Origin: Symbiodinium natans
Taxonomy: Eukaryota; Sar; Dinophyceae; Suessiales; Symbiodiniaceae
DNA length: 64,000 bases
Assembly (NCBI GenBank): GCA_905221605.1
Contig: CAJNDS010002673.1
Location: 62,001-126,000, forward strand
Direction of reading: 5' to 3'
The translations under genes were made by a program, and so were the position numbers. Each line of letters starts with the position of its first letter. The stretch's first letter is position 1. Positions 27,295 to 35,954 of this stretch are shown one piece after another. Under the pieces are notes generated by a model that made no database searches, was not told where the DNA came from, and saw nothing but the letters and a program-made list of their open reading frames with translations.

Positions 27295-28038
27295 ATGGCC
27301 CGAGCGTTGGGCATTTTGATGAGTTTCACAAGTATGGTGCAGATTGATGGCTTTTCCATCAGCAGGTGCGACCCCGACCAGCATGTGCCGTTCGCTCCAA
27401 CTTCCTGTCCATCTGCACCAGGTTCACCAAGAACGGCCGTCCTACAAACCAGCTCCTTGACCTGGACCTTCGTCGGCATGTCTTGTCTTGCAGCTGCAAA
27501 GTGTGGCAGGTGCAAGAAGACGCCGCGATCTATCATTGTGAGGCGCAAGGCCAGTTTCCAGGAAAACTTCGAGAAGAACCTATCTGTGGAGCCATGGGAG
27601 TTGGCATTGACGGAGGATGCTGCGAGAATTGCAAGGATGGGCAATGCGGGCATTCGCCAAAATGTGCATAAAGGTCAAGATGTGGTCAGGGCCCTGGAAA
27701 AAGCGGCTGAAAGGGGGTTCCACTCCGGCACTCGTGGTGCTGGCGGCCAGATTGCTCAGTATGGTAAGCAAGCATCCAAGGCCGCCCCCTGGATTGCAGG
27801 TGGTGCCGCAGCCTATGAGTTTGCCACAGCCGACACAAACAACGGACGGGCCAAAGCCGTTGTCAGCAATGCTGCTGGTTGGGGTGGTGCAATGGGCGGG
27901 GCAGAAATGGGTGCGGCTGTGGGGGCATGTGCAGGTCCAATCGGAGCTGCACTAGGTGGCATCGGCGGAGGATTCCTTGGAGGCGCTGCAGCCGCAGCTG
28001 TTTCGGACACCATTATCGACGGCACCATCGAGGATTGA
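27295..28038 (+). CDS. Glycine-zipper hydrophobic protein, unknown function
   Basis: The frame is open from 27,181; the first good start is ATG 27295 (cacaATGG), giving 247 residues to TGA at 28,036. The N-terminal third is Ser/Pro/Cys-rich with a CGRCKK motif and may include an intron (cagcag|gtgcga at 27,366). The middle is a charged helical region (ARIARMGNAGIRQNVHKGQD...ALEKAAERG). The C-terminal 80 residues are a glycine-zipper hairpin (GGAMGGAEMGAAVGACAGPI...LGGIGGGFLGGAAAAAV) followed by an acidic tail. Glycine zippers pack membrane helices or amyloid-like assemblies; whether this protein enters membranes is inference. Codon third positions are C/G biased and no telomeric DNA interrupts it. 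It sits between C2-coding exons on the same strand, so it is a nested gene, or the C2 pieces belong to separate genes. The C-terminal two thirds are secure; the N-terminus is not. Confidence 0.72.
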   Translation: MARALGILMSFTSMVQIDGFSISRCDPDQHVPFAPTSCPSAPGSPRTAVLQTSSLTWTFVGMSCLAAAKCGRCKKTPRSIIVRRKASFQENFEKNLSVEPWELALTEDAARIARMGNAGIRQNVHKGQDVVRALEKAAERGFHSGTRGAGGQIAQYGKQASKAAPWIAGGAAAYEFATADTNNGRAKAVVSNAAGWGGAMGGAEMGAAVGACAGPIGAALGGIGGGFLGGAAAAAVSDTIIDGTIED

Positions 28039-28425
28039 GTTCAAAGCGGTTTTGGAGCTGCTTTTTTGATTCCTGCCACCAGCGCCGGTAGGCAGCCGTC
28101 TACACTCCCACCTTTCATTGAAAGTATGTGCTGTAGAGCTGAAGATGCGCTTCACCAGAAAGGCTGCCACGATAGCGTGCGGGCGAGCCAAAAGACGCGA
28201 TTTGTCGAATTTGTCTGCCCTTTTGGCCTGCATTGTACGGCCATTCAATGAATGATAGGTCCTAATCTGGTTCTGAGCCCGACGCGCCCGGAAAAGCTTT
28301 GGGGATAGTCATCAGCCCTGCTCGAGATAAGGCAAGTGGATGTCATGCAAGGCAACTGCTTCTTTCATTCCAGCAGTGCATGAGCGTCTCACTCTAGGTG
28401 GGCGGAAAGAAAGCTACTCTGAGCT
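28039..28425. other. 3' flank of the glycine-zipper gene
   Basis: Unique sequence with short frames on both strands and no telomeric units; presumably 3' UTR and intergenic or intronic DNA. Confidence 0.4.
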
Positions 28426-28569
28426 ACTCCAGACAGAACCCCTATAATTCTAGTTGTACACGAAGACTCCGAATACCGAGGTGACCTATTGTTTTTCGAG
28501 ATTTTTGATCACGACGTGGTCGGAAAGCACGACTCCCTTGGCTTCGCCTCCATAGGCCGCGCGCTTTGA
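28426..28569 (+). CDS. C2 domain exon, C-terminal part
   Basis: The frame reads IILVVHEDSEYR then GDLLFFEIFDHDVVGKHD and SLGFASI, with TGA at 28,567. The pattern 'GD.L.FE..D.D.VGK.D.LG' is C2 strands 6 and 7 and the second calcium-binding loop with its Asp residues. The acceptor is probably ctgag|ct near 28,423. If TGA is used, this would end a protein; otherwise a donor lies just before it. It is in the right order after the 26.5-kb exon, although the two overlap slightly in domain coverage, so they may be different C2 copies. Confidence 0.68.
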   Translation, partial: TPDRTPIILVVHEDSEYRGDLLFFEIFDHDVVGKHDSLGFASIGRAL

Positions 28570-28831
28570 CTTCTGTTGTGGGAAACCTCGAGGGTGCGAA
28601 GTTGGTTCAGGGTTTACGTCAGAGTCCTGATAGATGAAGCCGGTGGGTTTAGGGTTTGGGGTTCTTAGCTAGTTCGGCTGCTCGGACCAGGCCCAGTACC
28701 GGCTTCATACCCCTAAACCCGAAGCCCCAACGCGAAAGGAACCGGCTCATGCACCTCGCAGCTTCATGGAACGAAACGAACAGCTTGAAGGTTAGGTTCT
28801 GAGACCGTCCCGCCTTCTCCAAATTGATTGA
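28570..28831. other. Intron-like sequence
   Basis: An inverted pair gatgaagccggt (28,635) / accggcttcat (28,698) surrounds a short telomeric tract. 28,715-28,800 is open in two frames. Confidence 0.35.
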
Positions 28832-28944
28832 AATTCTGGGATGCCCAGTAGTACCTTATTCCCTTTTGGGGGGGGGGTTAGGTTCCCTTCTCAAGCCGAG
28901 AAGGGCACCCTTTTGAATCCTAGGTTGCTGGGCAACCTAGAATT
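28832..28944. mobile_element. Foldback element, family D
   Basis: aattctgggatgcccagtag at the left, ggttgctgggcaacctagaa at the right; internal agggcacccttttga. Confidence 0.72.
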
Positions 28945-29000
28945 GTTTAGGTGTTGATACTGAAGACAGGGTTCCTGGAGCTAGGGCTTTTGGTTTGGGG

Positions 29001-29087
29001 CTGAGGGTTCAGGAAGCAGAATGCCAGGCACATGAGGGCAAGGAAGTCGAGAGAAGCTGCAGATGTTATACCGACAGTCCCTATTGA
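29001..29087 (+). CDS. Candidate exon
   Basis: Twenty-seven codons (VQEAECQAHEGKEVERSCRC...) end inside the next foldback. Confidence 0.25.
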   Translation: MRVQEAECQAHEGKEVERSCRCYTDSPY

Positions 29088-29145
29088 TATTCGGGGGTAC
29101 TATAACCCCTTATCAAGGACTGTTAGTACCAGGGGGAACATCCCA
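29069..29145. mobile_element. Family C element, shortened copy
   Basis: ataccgacagtccctattga and caaggactgttagtacc are mirrored; ends with gggggaacatccca as in the other C copies. Confidence 0.6.
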
Positions 29146-29433
29146 AGGCCTAAGCCCTAAACCCAAAACCCAAAACCCTTTTAAGCTGTACCTTGACTCG
29201 AGCCCTCGAGCCAAAATCACAAGTCCAGCCAGGCAGTGGCCAAGACAAAGTGGCTGAGCCCATAGACCCCAAACACATCTAAAGCCCTAAGGCCCAAACG
29301 GGTTTCGGGTTTAGGGTTTAGGGTGTAAGGTCTAGGCAGGTTTAGGGTTTGGGCAAGCTGACGCCAAATTCTGTGTTCTGGAGGTTGGGAGGAGCTCCAG
29401 GAGGACTTTGGATGGGAGGGTGCGGCCTGATCG
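29146..29433. other. Island without firm gene
   Basis: Short telomere-like stretches at 29,150-29,180 and 29,300-29,350; one weak open stretch at 29,190-29,257. Confidence 0.3.
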
Positions 29434-29570
29434 TCTTGGTAAGTCAGTGGTGCCCTTTACCTCTTGTTTTTGTTTGTTGGTTCTGGGTTCCCTTCTAAAG
29501 TAACCAATCCGACAAAAAGGGGTACACTCCAGTGTGTATATATGTATACATATAGGTGGGTTATTGGGAC
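29434..29570. mobile_element. Family D element
   Basis: cttggtaagtcagtggtgcc at the left, gtgggttattgggac at the right; internal taaccaatccgacaaaaagg. Confidence 0.6.
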
Positions 29571-29648
29571 ATTTTATATTTTCCCTTATGGGGTTGAATA
29601 GGATCGTATTCAGGAATGTTTTTCGGAGGGTTTTAAGGGTCATCCTAG
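29571..29648. repeat. Dispersed repeat, family F, copy 2
   Basis: Directly abuts the family D element; aataggatcgtattcaggaa then tttcggagggttttaagg. Confidence 0.65.
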
Positions 29649-29882
29649 CCTATTTGCCCTTGAAGTCTAAGTGCTTGGTAGGGTTTCAGGGTTCAGGGTT
29701 TAGGGTTTAGGGTTTAGGGGAACGGGGTTGAGTTTCAGGGCTTAGGGGTTTCAGGGTTGGAACGGTTTGGGCTCAGGGTTCAGGGGCGGTACGGCTTACG
29801 ACCCGAAGCCCTGAACGCTGCGGCAGTTGACAGACCTTCGCAAATTCAACTCTGACCTGCGACTCTGAAGATTAGGGTTTAG

Positions 29883-29973
29883 GGTTTAGGGTTCAGGGTT
29901 TAGGTTTTGGGGTTTAGGGTTTAGGGTTTAGGGTTTAGGGTTTAGGGTTTAGGGTTTAGGGTTTAGGGTTTAG
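29883..29973. repeat. (TTTAGGG)n array
   Basis: About 12 units with variants. Its last TTTAG|G forms the apparent acceptor of the following exon. Confidence 0.96.
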
Positions 29974-30052
29974 GAACAATGGTGGAGGATGGGCCCTTGA
30001 GCTTCAAGCTTCCGCTGGAAAGCAGCGGCAAGGCGAAGGCCAGCAAGGCCAG
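29974..30052 (+). CDS. Candidate C2-protein exon
   Basis: The last telomeric unit supplies TTTAG| at 29,973. Twenty-five codons follow (TMVEDGPLSFKLPLESSGKA...), then gccag|GTGCCA. 'PLSFKLPLE' resembles the last strands of dinoflagellate-type C2 domains. Moderate support for coding,weaker for the family. Confidence 0.4.
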
Positions 30053-30129
30053 GTGCCAAAGGGATGGGGGTGGGGGGGGGGGTTTAGGGTTTAGGGTTTG
30101 GGGTTTAGGGTTTAGGGTTTAGGGTTTAG

Positions 30130-30270
30130 GGTATGTATGTACGTATGTATGTATGTATATGGTGAATTCTCTAAATTTGGGTCCCTCTTTGACCGCTCTA
30201 AATAAGAGTTTTTTGGGGTCCTTAATTCACAGAAATCACCATATATATATATATATATGTATGTATGTAT
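30130..30270. mobile_element. Family G foldback inside a GTAT/AT microsatellite
   Basis: tatggtgaattctctaaatt at 30,158 is mirrored by attcacagaaatcaccata at 30,248, flanked by gtatgtatgtat on the left and atatatat plus gtatgtatgtat on the right. Confidence 0.65.
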
Positions 30271-30365
30271 AAAATTACATTTATACATGACTTCATCCCA
30301 TAGTTAAACCCTTATTAAACCCTGTTGGAGTTCTCAGGGTTAAGGGTTTATCAGGACCCTACAGG

Positions 30366-30550
30366 TAGGAGAACCTAAACCCTAAACCCTAAACCCTAAA
30401 CCCTAAACCCTAAACCCTAAACCCTGCGGAGTGGCTCCTTGAGGGGTCAGCCAGGCGGGGGGCCAACAAAAAGACAACCCAAGGGTTTAGGGTTTAGGGT
30501 TTAGGGTTTAGGGTTTAGGGTTTAGGGTTTAGGGTTTAGGGTTTGGGGTT
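30366..30550. repeat. Opposed telomeric arrays
   Basis: A CCCTAAA array (30,373-30,427), a 55-bp island and a TTTAGGG array (30,483-30,550) face each other. Confidence 0.95.
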
Positions 30551-30816
30551 ACCCCCCCCCCCCCCAAACCATTGAGAAACAGCCTCCTGAAATTCCAGGT
30601 GTGTGTGTGGCACGAAGCCCTAAACATCTAAACCCTAGACCTCCGGCCTCAAACCCCTAGAAACCCTTATATAAACCTTGCAATCCCTAAGCCCGCCAAA
30701 CCCTTAGACCCGTATAAATCCTTACAAGCCCCAAGCCCTAACCCTAAACCCTCAAACCCGCATAAACTCTAAAACCCTAGACCTTAAAACCTTATACCTT
30801 TTCTCTGCCCACCCAG
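30551..30816. other. Degenerate telomere-like sequence
   Basis: C-run at 30,552 and many drifted ccctaaa/cccta units to 30,800; no gene. Confidence 0.6.
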
Positions 30817-30876
30817 AACTCGAGCATCTCCGTCAAAGTGGTCATGGCCAAACGAAAGCTGGAGGTGCCTGGGGCT
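30817..30876 (+). CDS. Candidate C2 first-strand exon
   Basis: ttctctgcccacccag|a is a strong acceptor. Twenty codons (NSSISVKVVMAKRKLEVPGA) end at GTAGCC. 'SVKVVMAKRLE' style alternation is typical of C2 strand 1 ('L.VKVV.A..L'). It lies upstream of the 32.86-kb C2 exon. Confidence 0.42.
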
Positions 30877-30887
30877 GTAGCCGCACG

Positions 30888-31018
30888 CCCCTTTCACTCA
30901 TGATTGTTCAAGGGTTTGGGGCTTGAGGGTTTAGGGTTTAGAGTTTAGGGTTTAGGGTTTTTCTACCCCTTTCGCTCATATTGTTTCAGGGTTTGGGGTT
31001 TAGGGTTTAGGGTTTAGG
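30888..31018. repeat. ~77-bp imperfect tandem with telomeric units
   Basis: cccctttcactcatgattgt at 30,888 and cccctttcgctcatattgtt at 30,965, each followed by a telomeric tract. Confidence 0.75.
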
Positions 31019-31035
31019 CAATCCGAATGGCTATG

Positions 31036-31072
31036 CAGGCAATTGCGGAACCAGGTAGCCCTTCTCTACTGG
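31036..31072 (+). CDS. Candidate short exon
   Basis: From ATG at about 31,028 the frame reads MAMQAIAEPGSPSLLGS, then GTGAGG. It could be a first exon, or start after ctatgcag. Confidence 0.3.
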
Positions 31073-31132
31073 GGTCGGTGAGGAGCAACGCCCTTGCTGC
31101 ATGGTCCCGTCGTTGTTTGTGGTGTACATTGC

Positions 31133-31242
31133 CTTGGACCCGAAGTAGGCCCTTATTTCCCTTTTTTAGGGTTGGGGTCCCCTTATAATCCCCTTAAAAC
31201 CAAAAAGGGCACCCTTTTGATTCCTAGGTTACTCCTGGGTCT
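31133..31242. mobile_element. Family D element, divergent copy
   Basis: ccttggacccgaagtaggcc at the left, cctaggttactcctgggtct at the right, internal ccaaaaagggcacccttttg. Confidence 0.55.
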
Positions 31243-31247
31243 AGTTG

Positions 31248-31356
31248 CTGAATTCGTGGAAAGTGGGCTTTGTGGGTAGGTTCGGGTGGTCTAAGTCTGG
31301 GAAGGGTAAGGCAGTTCCAGGGCATCGAACTCATGCAGCTCAGTGGGCTGAGGGTA
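31248..31356 (+). CDS. Candidate exon
   Basis: About 36 codons (SWKVGFVGRFGWSKSGKGKA...), then a TA/TTTA microsatellite. Confidence 0.25.
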
Positions 31357-31403
31357 TAGGGCTTATATATATATATATTTATTTATTTATTTTTTCTTTA
31401 TAT

Positions 31404-31442
<39 letters not shown>

Positions 31443-31445
31443 TAG
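31357..31445. repeat. (TA)n/(TTTA)n microsatellite
   Basis: Simple tatata then ttta repeats. Confidence 0.95.
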
Positions 31446-31599
31446 ATATATGTTTTTGTGAGGGGTTAGGGTTTAGAGCTTGAGGGCTTTAGGTTTTGCA
31501 GGGCGGCAAGAATCTTGACAGGGGCCTGCTGCATTTGCGGCAGTTGGGTTTTCGGGTTTAGGGTTTAGGGTTTAGGGTAATCACCAGCCTGCTCTCAGA

Positions 31600-31698
31600 T
31601 GGGCCAGTCCCTGGCGACAAACCTGGACGGCCTGTTCAAGTTGTACGCCAGGGCCCCACTGCATCCTTTCGAAAAAGCGGGGTTGCAGCATAATTAAT
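31600..31698 (+). CDS. Candidate exon starting MGQS
   Basis: cctgctctcag|ATG; 32 codons (MGQSLATNLDGLFKLYARAP...) to TAA. Gly2 and Ser4 hint at an N-myristoylated start, but AG|ATG could also be an internal exon. Confidence 0.35.
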
Positions 31699-31753
31699 GC
31701 TATTCCTTGGGTTTAGGGTTTAGGGTTCAGGGTTTAGGATTTGAGGTCCTGGC

Positions 31754-31842
31754 ATGGTCTCTGGTACAGTGTCTGCAGACTCTGTCTGCTGAGGTCAACA
31801 TCATCTCAGCCGGGCACTCAGCATTTTGTGCGACCGCCGCTG
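31754..31842 (+). CDS. Candidate exon
   Basis: About 29 codons (SLVQCLQTLSAEVNIISAGH...) end in TAG. Confidence 0.28.
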
Positions 31843-31868
31843 TGTAGCCCAAAGGGATAGCAGGAGCG

Positions 31869-32125
31869 TGAGAGGAAGAAGAAGAAGAAAAAGAAGAAGA
31901 ATAATAAGAAGAAGAAGAAGCCCAGCAACATCATCAAGAGCCACAGAATTATGAGAAGGTGAAGAACAGTCAGAAGAAGAAGAATACATGCAGGAGCAGG
32001 AGAAAACAGAGAGTTAGAGAGGCTCGGGCATGCCCCCCTCGATAGAAAGAATGAAGGAGAGAAATAAGTCTTCAGGATAGAACTAATTAAAGAAAGAGAG
32101 ACAAAGAGAAAGAGAGGCTCCGGCC
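31869..32125. repeat. GAA/GA-rich block
   Basis: gaagaagaa and gagaaagagag repeats. Confidence 0.85.
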
Positions 32126-32144
32126 CGCATTCCCCTCAAACAAC

Positions 32145-32333
32145 CCTGAACCCTAAACCCTAAACAATAAACCCTAAACCCTAAACAATAAACCCTAAAC
32201 CCTAAGCCCTAAGCCCTAAGCCCTAAGCCCTAAACCCTAAACCCTAAACCCTAAACCCTAAACCCTAAACCCTAAACCCTAAACCCTAAACCCTAAACCC
32301 TAAACCCTAACCCTAAACCCTAAACCGTGGCAC
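32145..32333. repeat. (CCCTAAA)n array with AATAAAC and CCCTAAG variants
   Basis: About 25 units; the longest CCCTAAA array of the window, with local runs of one variant. Confidence 0.97.
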
Positions 32334-32599
32334 TGAAAGCGAGAGAGGAAGAAGGAGAAAGATAGAAAGAGTGCCAGTGAGGCCGAGCGATCGTGAGGGA
32401 GAAAGGGAAGAGAGGAGACAGTGAGACAAGCTTTGCACGTGAGCGTACAAGATCGGCAAGCCGCTCGCCACTGCAGGCCAGGAATCTACGGAACGCCGAC
32501 CACTTTATGGGCGGCGGCAGCCGCTCGCTAAAAGGGTTCAGGGTTTAGTAGCAATGTAGCACAAGGCTTGATCCCCGCCGTTCCTTCCTCGTTCTGCAG
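32334..32599. other. GA-rich sequence and intron-like DNA
   Basis: 32,441-32,530 is open for about 30 codons. 32,585-32,599 is a strong acceptor (ttccttcctcgttctgcag) for the next entry. Confidence 0.3.
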
Positions 32600-32832
32600 G
32601 GCTTTCTTTGTCACGTTCTTTTTCAAGAATGAGCAGGGCACTGGGTCCCACTTTTGACAAAACAACGTCCAATCCTCAACATCAGCGCAACCCTCCAACA
32701 TTGCATTCGCCCTGTATCAATGCAAGCGTGCCTCACATCGAAAAGTACAAAGTATGGCAGGAAATCAAAAGCCACTACCACACAATCGCTGCACCAGTCA
32801 GGGCTCTGTCAACCATAAGCCCTAAAGCCTAA
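32600..32832 (+). CDS. Candidate exon, ~77 codons, strong acceptor
   Basis: After the acceptor the frame reads LSLSRSFSRMSRALGPTFDK then TTSNPQHQRNPP and VPHIEKYKVWQEIKSHYHTI, ending in a CCCTAAAGCC tract at about 32,820. The end may be a splice site earlier. It directly precedes the C2 exon at 32,863. No domain recognised; possibly a linker. Confidence 0.45.
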
Positions 32833-32862
32833 AGCCTAAACCCTCAACCCAACTTAAGGGCG

Positions 32863-33006
32863 ATGCACCAGGTTCAAGTTGGCTGCTCCCATAAAGATGG
32901 CACCGGCCAAGGTTCGGATCCCTACTGCAAGATGTTTGTCAAAGGGACCGGCACGACAAAGTACACGACAAGGAGACGGATCTTCGTCTTGAGCTCGCGA
33001 TCTTAA
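32863..33006 (+). CDS. C2 domain exon, N-terminal half
   Basis: The frame reads MHQVQVGCSHKDGTGQ then GSDPYCKMFVKGTGTTKYTT and TAA at 33,004. 'V.V...KD.TG.GSDPYC...V.G....KYTT' is the first third of a C2 domain with its calcium-loop Asp and the SDPYC motif. The preceding acceptor may be acttaag|g at 32,857. The next parts of this fold are at 34,766 and 36,842 on the same strand. Confidence 0.68.
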   Translation: MHQVQVGCSHKDGTGQGSDPYCKMFVKGTGTTKYTTRRRIFVLSSRS

Positions 33007-33416
33007 CAATAGCAATCAACATAATTGTATGTAATAGTTGCTTTTATTTAGTCACACTCTGGGTATATATGTATATATATACCCACACACTTAATTACAT
33101 GTATGTTTTTATTACCCCCCCAAAAAAAAAGAGTGTATTTGTATATATACATACATATACACATACTGAGCAAGTCGACCGTTCCGGAGATGGGTAGGCT
33201 CTTTAGCCACTCTAATTACACCCTAAACCCTGCATCCTAAACCCTATAGAGCCCAAAACCCTTTGGGATAAACCCCAAACCTTAAATCTTAAACCCGAAA
33301 CGGCCCTAAACCCTAAACCCTGAACCCTAAACCCTAAACCCTGAACCCCGGCCACAGCCAACAACTTCGGGTGGAGGGAGTCTTGGGGGTTACCAGGGCC
33401 CAAGTTTCGGATTCAG
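33007..33416. other. AT-rich microsatellites and short tracts
   Basis: TATA/TGTA repeats at 33,059-33,170 surround a CnAn junction at 33,114. CCCTAAA-like tracts lie at 33,220-33,350. No gene. Confidence 0.6.
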
Positions 33417-33560
33417 GGTTTAGGGTTTAGGGTTTTAGGGTTTAGGGTTTTAGGGTTTAGGGTTTAGGGTTTAGGGTTTAGGGTTTAGGGTTTAGTTTAG
33501 GGTTTTGGGTTTAGGGTTTAGGGTTTCGGGTTTAGGGTTCAGGATTTAGGGTTTGGGGTC
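33417..33560. repeat. (TTTAGGG)n array
   Basis: About 19 units with TTTTAGGG variants. Confidence 0.96.
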
Positions 33561-33716
33561 AGAACCGGCGTCGCCGACGCGGGCAGGCAACCCCCTACAC
33601 CCAAAACCCCTGGGGAGAGGCGCTTCAGAAGCCACAGCGCGCGTCAACCAAGAATCCTAAGCCCAAGCGACAAAAGCAGATGGAGCCCAAGTAAGGGGAA
33701 ACCCTATCCTAAGACC
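33561..33716 (+). CDS. Candidate Ser/Arg/Pro-rich exon
   Basis: Fifty open codons (TGVADAGRQPPTPKTPGERR... then SPSDKSRWSPSKGK). Looks like a disordered linker. A second frame is partly open. Confidence 0.3.
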
Positions 33717-33849
33717 CTAAACCCTAAACCCCGAACTAGACCTTAAGCCCCTAAACCCTAGCGGGGGGGGGGGGCGGGGGGTACTTTCCTCCCCTAGGGG
33801 GGTAGGGGGATATGGTTGCACCGTTCCTAGGTTTTTCAGGTGTTTCGGG

Positions 33850-34108
33850 GTTTGGTCAGGGATGTTTGACTGACGTTCCGGAACAAAGCAGGAACAAGCA
33901 TTCATGCCTTCTGCGTACATGCCCAAAGCACTGGAATTGTCGGCTCTTTTTGCCTCTTTCTACAACATGCCGGGCAATGATGTTTGATGTTTCGGAGACA
34001 AGGCGCGCGGTCGCAAGTCATGCCTTATGCGAGCATGCACAAAACACTGGGATTTACAGCGCTTTTGCGTCCTTCTACAGCATGCGGCACAAGGATGTTT
34101 GACGTTTC
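33850..34108 (+). pseudogene. Diverged tandem duplication of a coding fragment
   Basis: Two about 125-bp copies (33,860-33,980 and 33,981-34,105), then the start of a third. In the common frame copy 1 reads AFCVHAQSTGI and copy 2 reads ALCEHAQNTGIYSAF then ASFYSMRHKDV with a stop. Copy 1 has one extra T in ctctttttgcctc relative to copy 2, breaking its frame. The conserved peptide between copies suggests former coding. Confidence 0.5.
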
Positions 34109-34189
34109 TGGAGCAAGATCCCCTGCCCCTAATACTAGAACCACCCCTCTCCCCAGTAATTCTAGATTCGCCTGGGCCGGAAAAAAGTT

Positions 34190-34595
34190 AAAATTTGGGG
34201 GGGGGGGGGGGGGACCTAACGCACAAACTCGAAACGGTTGACTAGGACACAGGTTAGGCCCTTAATCTCTTCCCCCTAATATTACAGGGTCCCCCCCAGC
34301 CCCCGCAGTATAAAGACCCCCCAAAACCTGCAAAGGGTTTTTGGTATTAGGGGGGGTTCGTAGCGTTTGTCCGAACAAAAAACGCGTCCTTCTAGCTTGC
34401 TGGCTCAGTCATAGAGCAGGTTTCAAGCTTTAGGCCCAAAAAGGTTTCAAGCTTCCCCCGCCCACGAATTCTGTAGAGATATCAAGAGGGGCGACTGCCG
34501 GACCGGGTTTTGGGGCCAGAGGGTTTTTTTTTGTTTAAAAACTAGGGGTGTACTAATATTAGGAGGAAGGGATTGTTCGCTGTTTAGGGCTTCGG
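34190..34595. other. G-run, C-run and inverted repeats
   Basis: G-run at 34,196-34,213. cttccccctaatattacagg (34,269) is mirrored near 34,553 (ctaatattaggaggaaggga). aggtttcaagctt is repeated at 34,419 and 34,442. No gene. Confidence 0.5.
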
Positions 34596-34765
34596 TTCCC
34601 TTAAAGCCCCAAAACCACAAAGGGCCCCCCTTTCCTTCGCAGGCTACTCTTGGGTCTGGGTTTGGGGCTTAGGGTTTCGGGTTTAGGGTTAAGGGTTATA
34701 CTACCGGGCGGCGCTACCCCAAGCCTCTTGCAACAAGGGTTACATAAGGGTTTAGCTGTGTGCAG

Positions 34766-34815
34766 CACGTGCAGGACGATCAACGACAAGACGGACCCGG
34801 AGTGGGATGAGCAAT
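34766..34815 (+). CDS. C2 domain micro-exon, middle part
   Basis: agctgtgtgcag|c, then CRTINDKTDPEWDEQ, then GTGTTG. 'T.T..DKTDPEWDE' is the C2 equivalent of 'KT....NPVWNE'. At 50 nt this is a micro-exon; the frame stays open to 34,932, but the downstream part belongs to a foldback-like stretch. It lies between the 32.86-kb and 36.84-kb C2 exons in correct order. Confidence 0.65.
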
Positions 34816-34940
34816 GTGTTGCTCAGCTGATACTTCTACATCCCCTTGGGAATTATTTTGCTGATTTGTGTTTATATAAAAACCCAAGAGGATATGAACA
34901 ACATATGTTTAGTAAGGTTCTAAGGGGAGTATAGTTGAGC
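34816..34940. mobile_element. Imperfect foldback after C2 micro-exon
   Basis: ctcagctgatacttctacat plus cccctt is loosely mirrored by aaggggagtatagttgag; the core is AT-rich. Confidence 0.4.
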
Positions 34941-35219
34941 CCACGGCTGACATATGTCTGTCACTGAGAGCCGACGAGGGACGCACAACGAAACTCGTAG
35001 AGTCCGTCCCCCTTGCAAAGCCGACGTGAGAACCTTGAACCCTCTTGACTCTTGAGCCTAAACACTAAGCCCGAAACCAACCCCAAACCCCAAGCCCTAC
35101 ACCCTAAAACCTCAGCCCTAAACCCTAAACCCGAAACCCTAAAACCTAAAACCTAAACCCTAAACCCTAAACCCTAACCGCAGCAACGGCTCTAGCCTGC
35201 AAAATCCCAAGCACCAAGC
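34941..35219. other. Degenerate CCCTAAA sequence
   Basis: Drifted units at 35,035-35,180, then an island. No gene. Confidence 0.5.
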
Positions 35220-35603
35220 CCCAAATCCAGGTGGTTCCAGATTTCCACAAAGACGACATGCTCGTGCAGCTGGGCCAGCAATGAGCTGATGGTGCATTGC
35301 GGCGGCTGTACTACAGGAGCCAAAGCTATTGTTTCCATATCATCCCCTGACAAAACGTATCCCGAAATACCCAGTCTAAAAACTCTGGCTGTATCTTGCT
35401 CAAATTATGGGCACCCTTTTTGGGTATTGGATCAAAAAGCAGGGGCTCATGAATCAGATCAACCCTTGGATGCATCTTCGGAAGACAGCACGTCCTGTAC
35501 TCCGAAACTCGTCAGTCATCAAGCACACCATAGGGTATGGGTTTTGGGGTTTAGGACAAACAAACGGCTGCTTATCATGAGAGAGAATCCCCAACCATCC
35601 TGA
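35220..35603 (+). CDS. Candidate coding island, ~128 codons
   Basis: A long open frame (LMVHCGGCTTGAKAIVSISS, then SCSNYGHPFWVLDQKAGAHE, QPLDASSEDSTSCTPKLVSH) ends in TGA. The length makes chance unlikely for one frame. It includes an inverted pair aatacccag/tgggtatt at 35,365-35,433, so part may be element-derived. A competing frame at its start reads VPDFHKDDMLVQLGQ. Confidence 0.35.
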   Translation, partial: PKSRWFQISTKTTCSCSWASNELMVHCGGCTTGAKAIVSISSPDKTYPEIPSLKTLAVSCSNYGHPFWVLDQKAGAHESDQPLDASSEDSTSCTPKLVSHQAHHRVWVLGFRTNKRLLIMRENPQPS

Positions 35604-35656
35604 GCCATTCTTGGCTTGTAGGGCCGAGGCTTTTAGCCACCGATCACCCCAAAACC

Positions 35657-35839
35657 GTGCCTATGCGAGCTCTTGGAAAATGCGGGTGGGCTCCGCCGGC
35701 ACGACCCCAAAACCCTGAGGTGCGCAGAAGGCAGTTATTCAATAACGGTTTAGGGTGTAGGGCTGAGGGTTGTTCCTCCAGCCATCAAACCCTTAACCCC
35801 TGCAATATCTGCGTTGCTGCTCATGAACTGAAAGGACGA
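35657..35839 (+). CDS. Weak candidate island
   Basis: Open for 60 codons from ATG 35,660; contains Cys-rich stretches. No splice support. Confidence 0.18.
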
Positions 35840-35952
35840 CACTTGAATGGTTCATAGGCAGTTTATAAGTCGGGTTCTCAAGTATCGCAGCGAATTGTAT
35901 AGTATAGGTCGCCTGTCTTATCACTCTACTTATGACCGTAAGCCCTCAAGTA
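35840..35952. mobile_element. Foldback element, family A, divergent
   Basis: acttgaatggttcataggca at the left, taagccctcaagta at the right, internal tatagtataggtcgcc. Confidence 0.6.
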
Positions 35953-35954
35953 CC

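Noticed and set aside
27366-27671. Alternative frame over the glycine-zipper gene
   Set aside because: It loses codon bias and ends early, while the chosen frame continues into a clear glycine-zipper domain.
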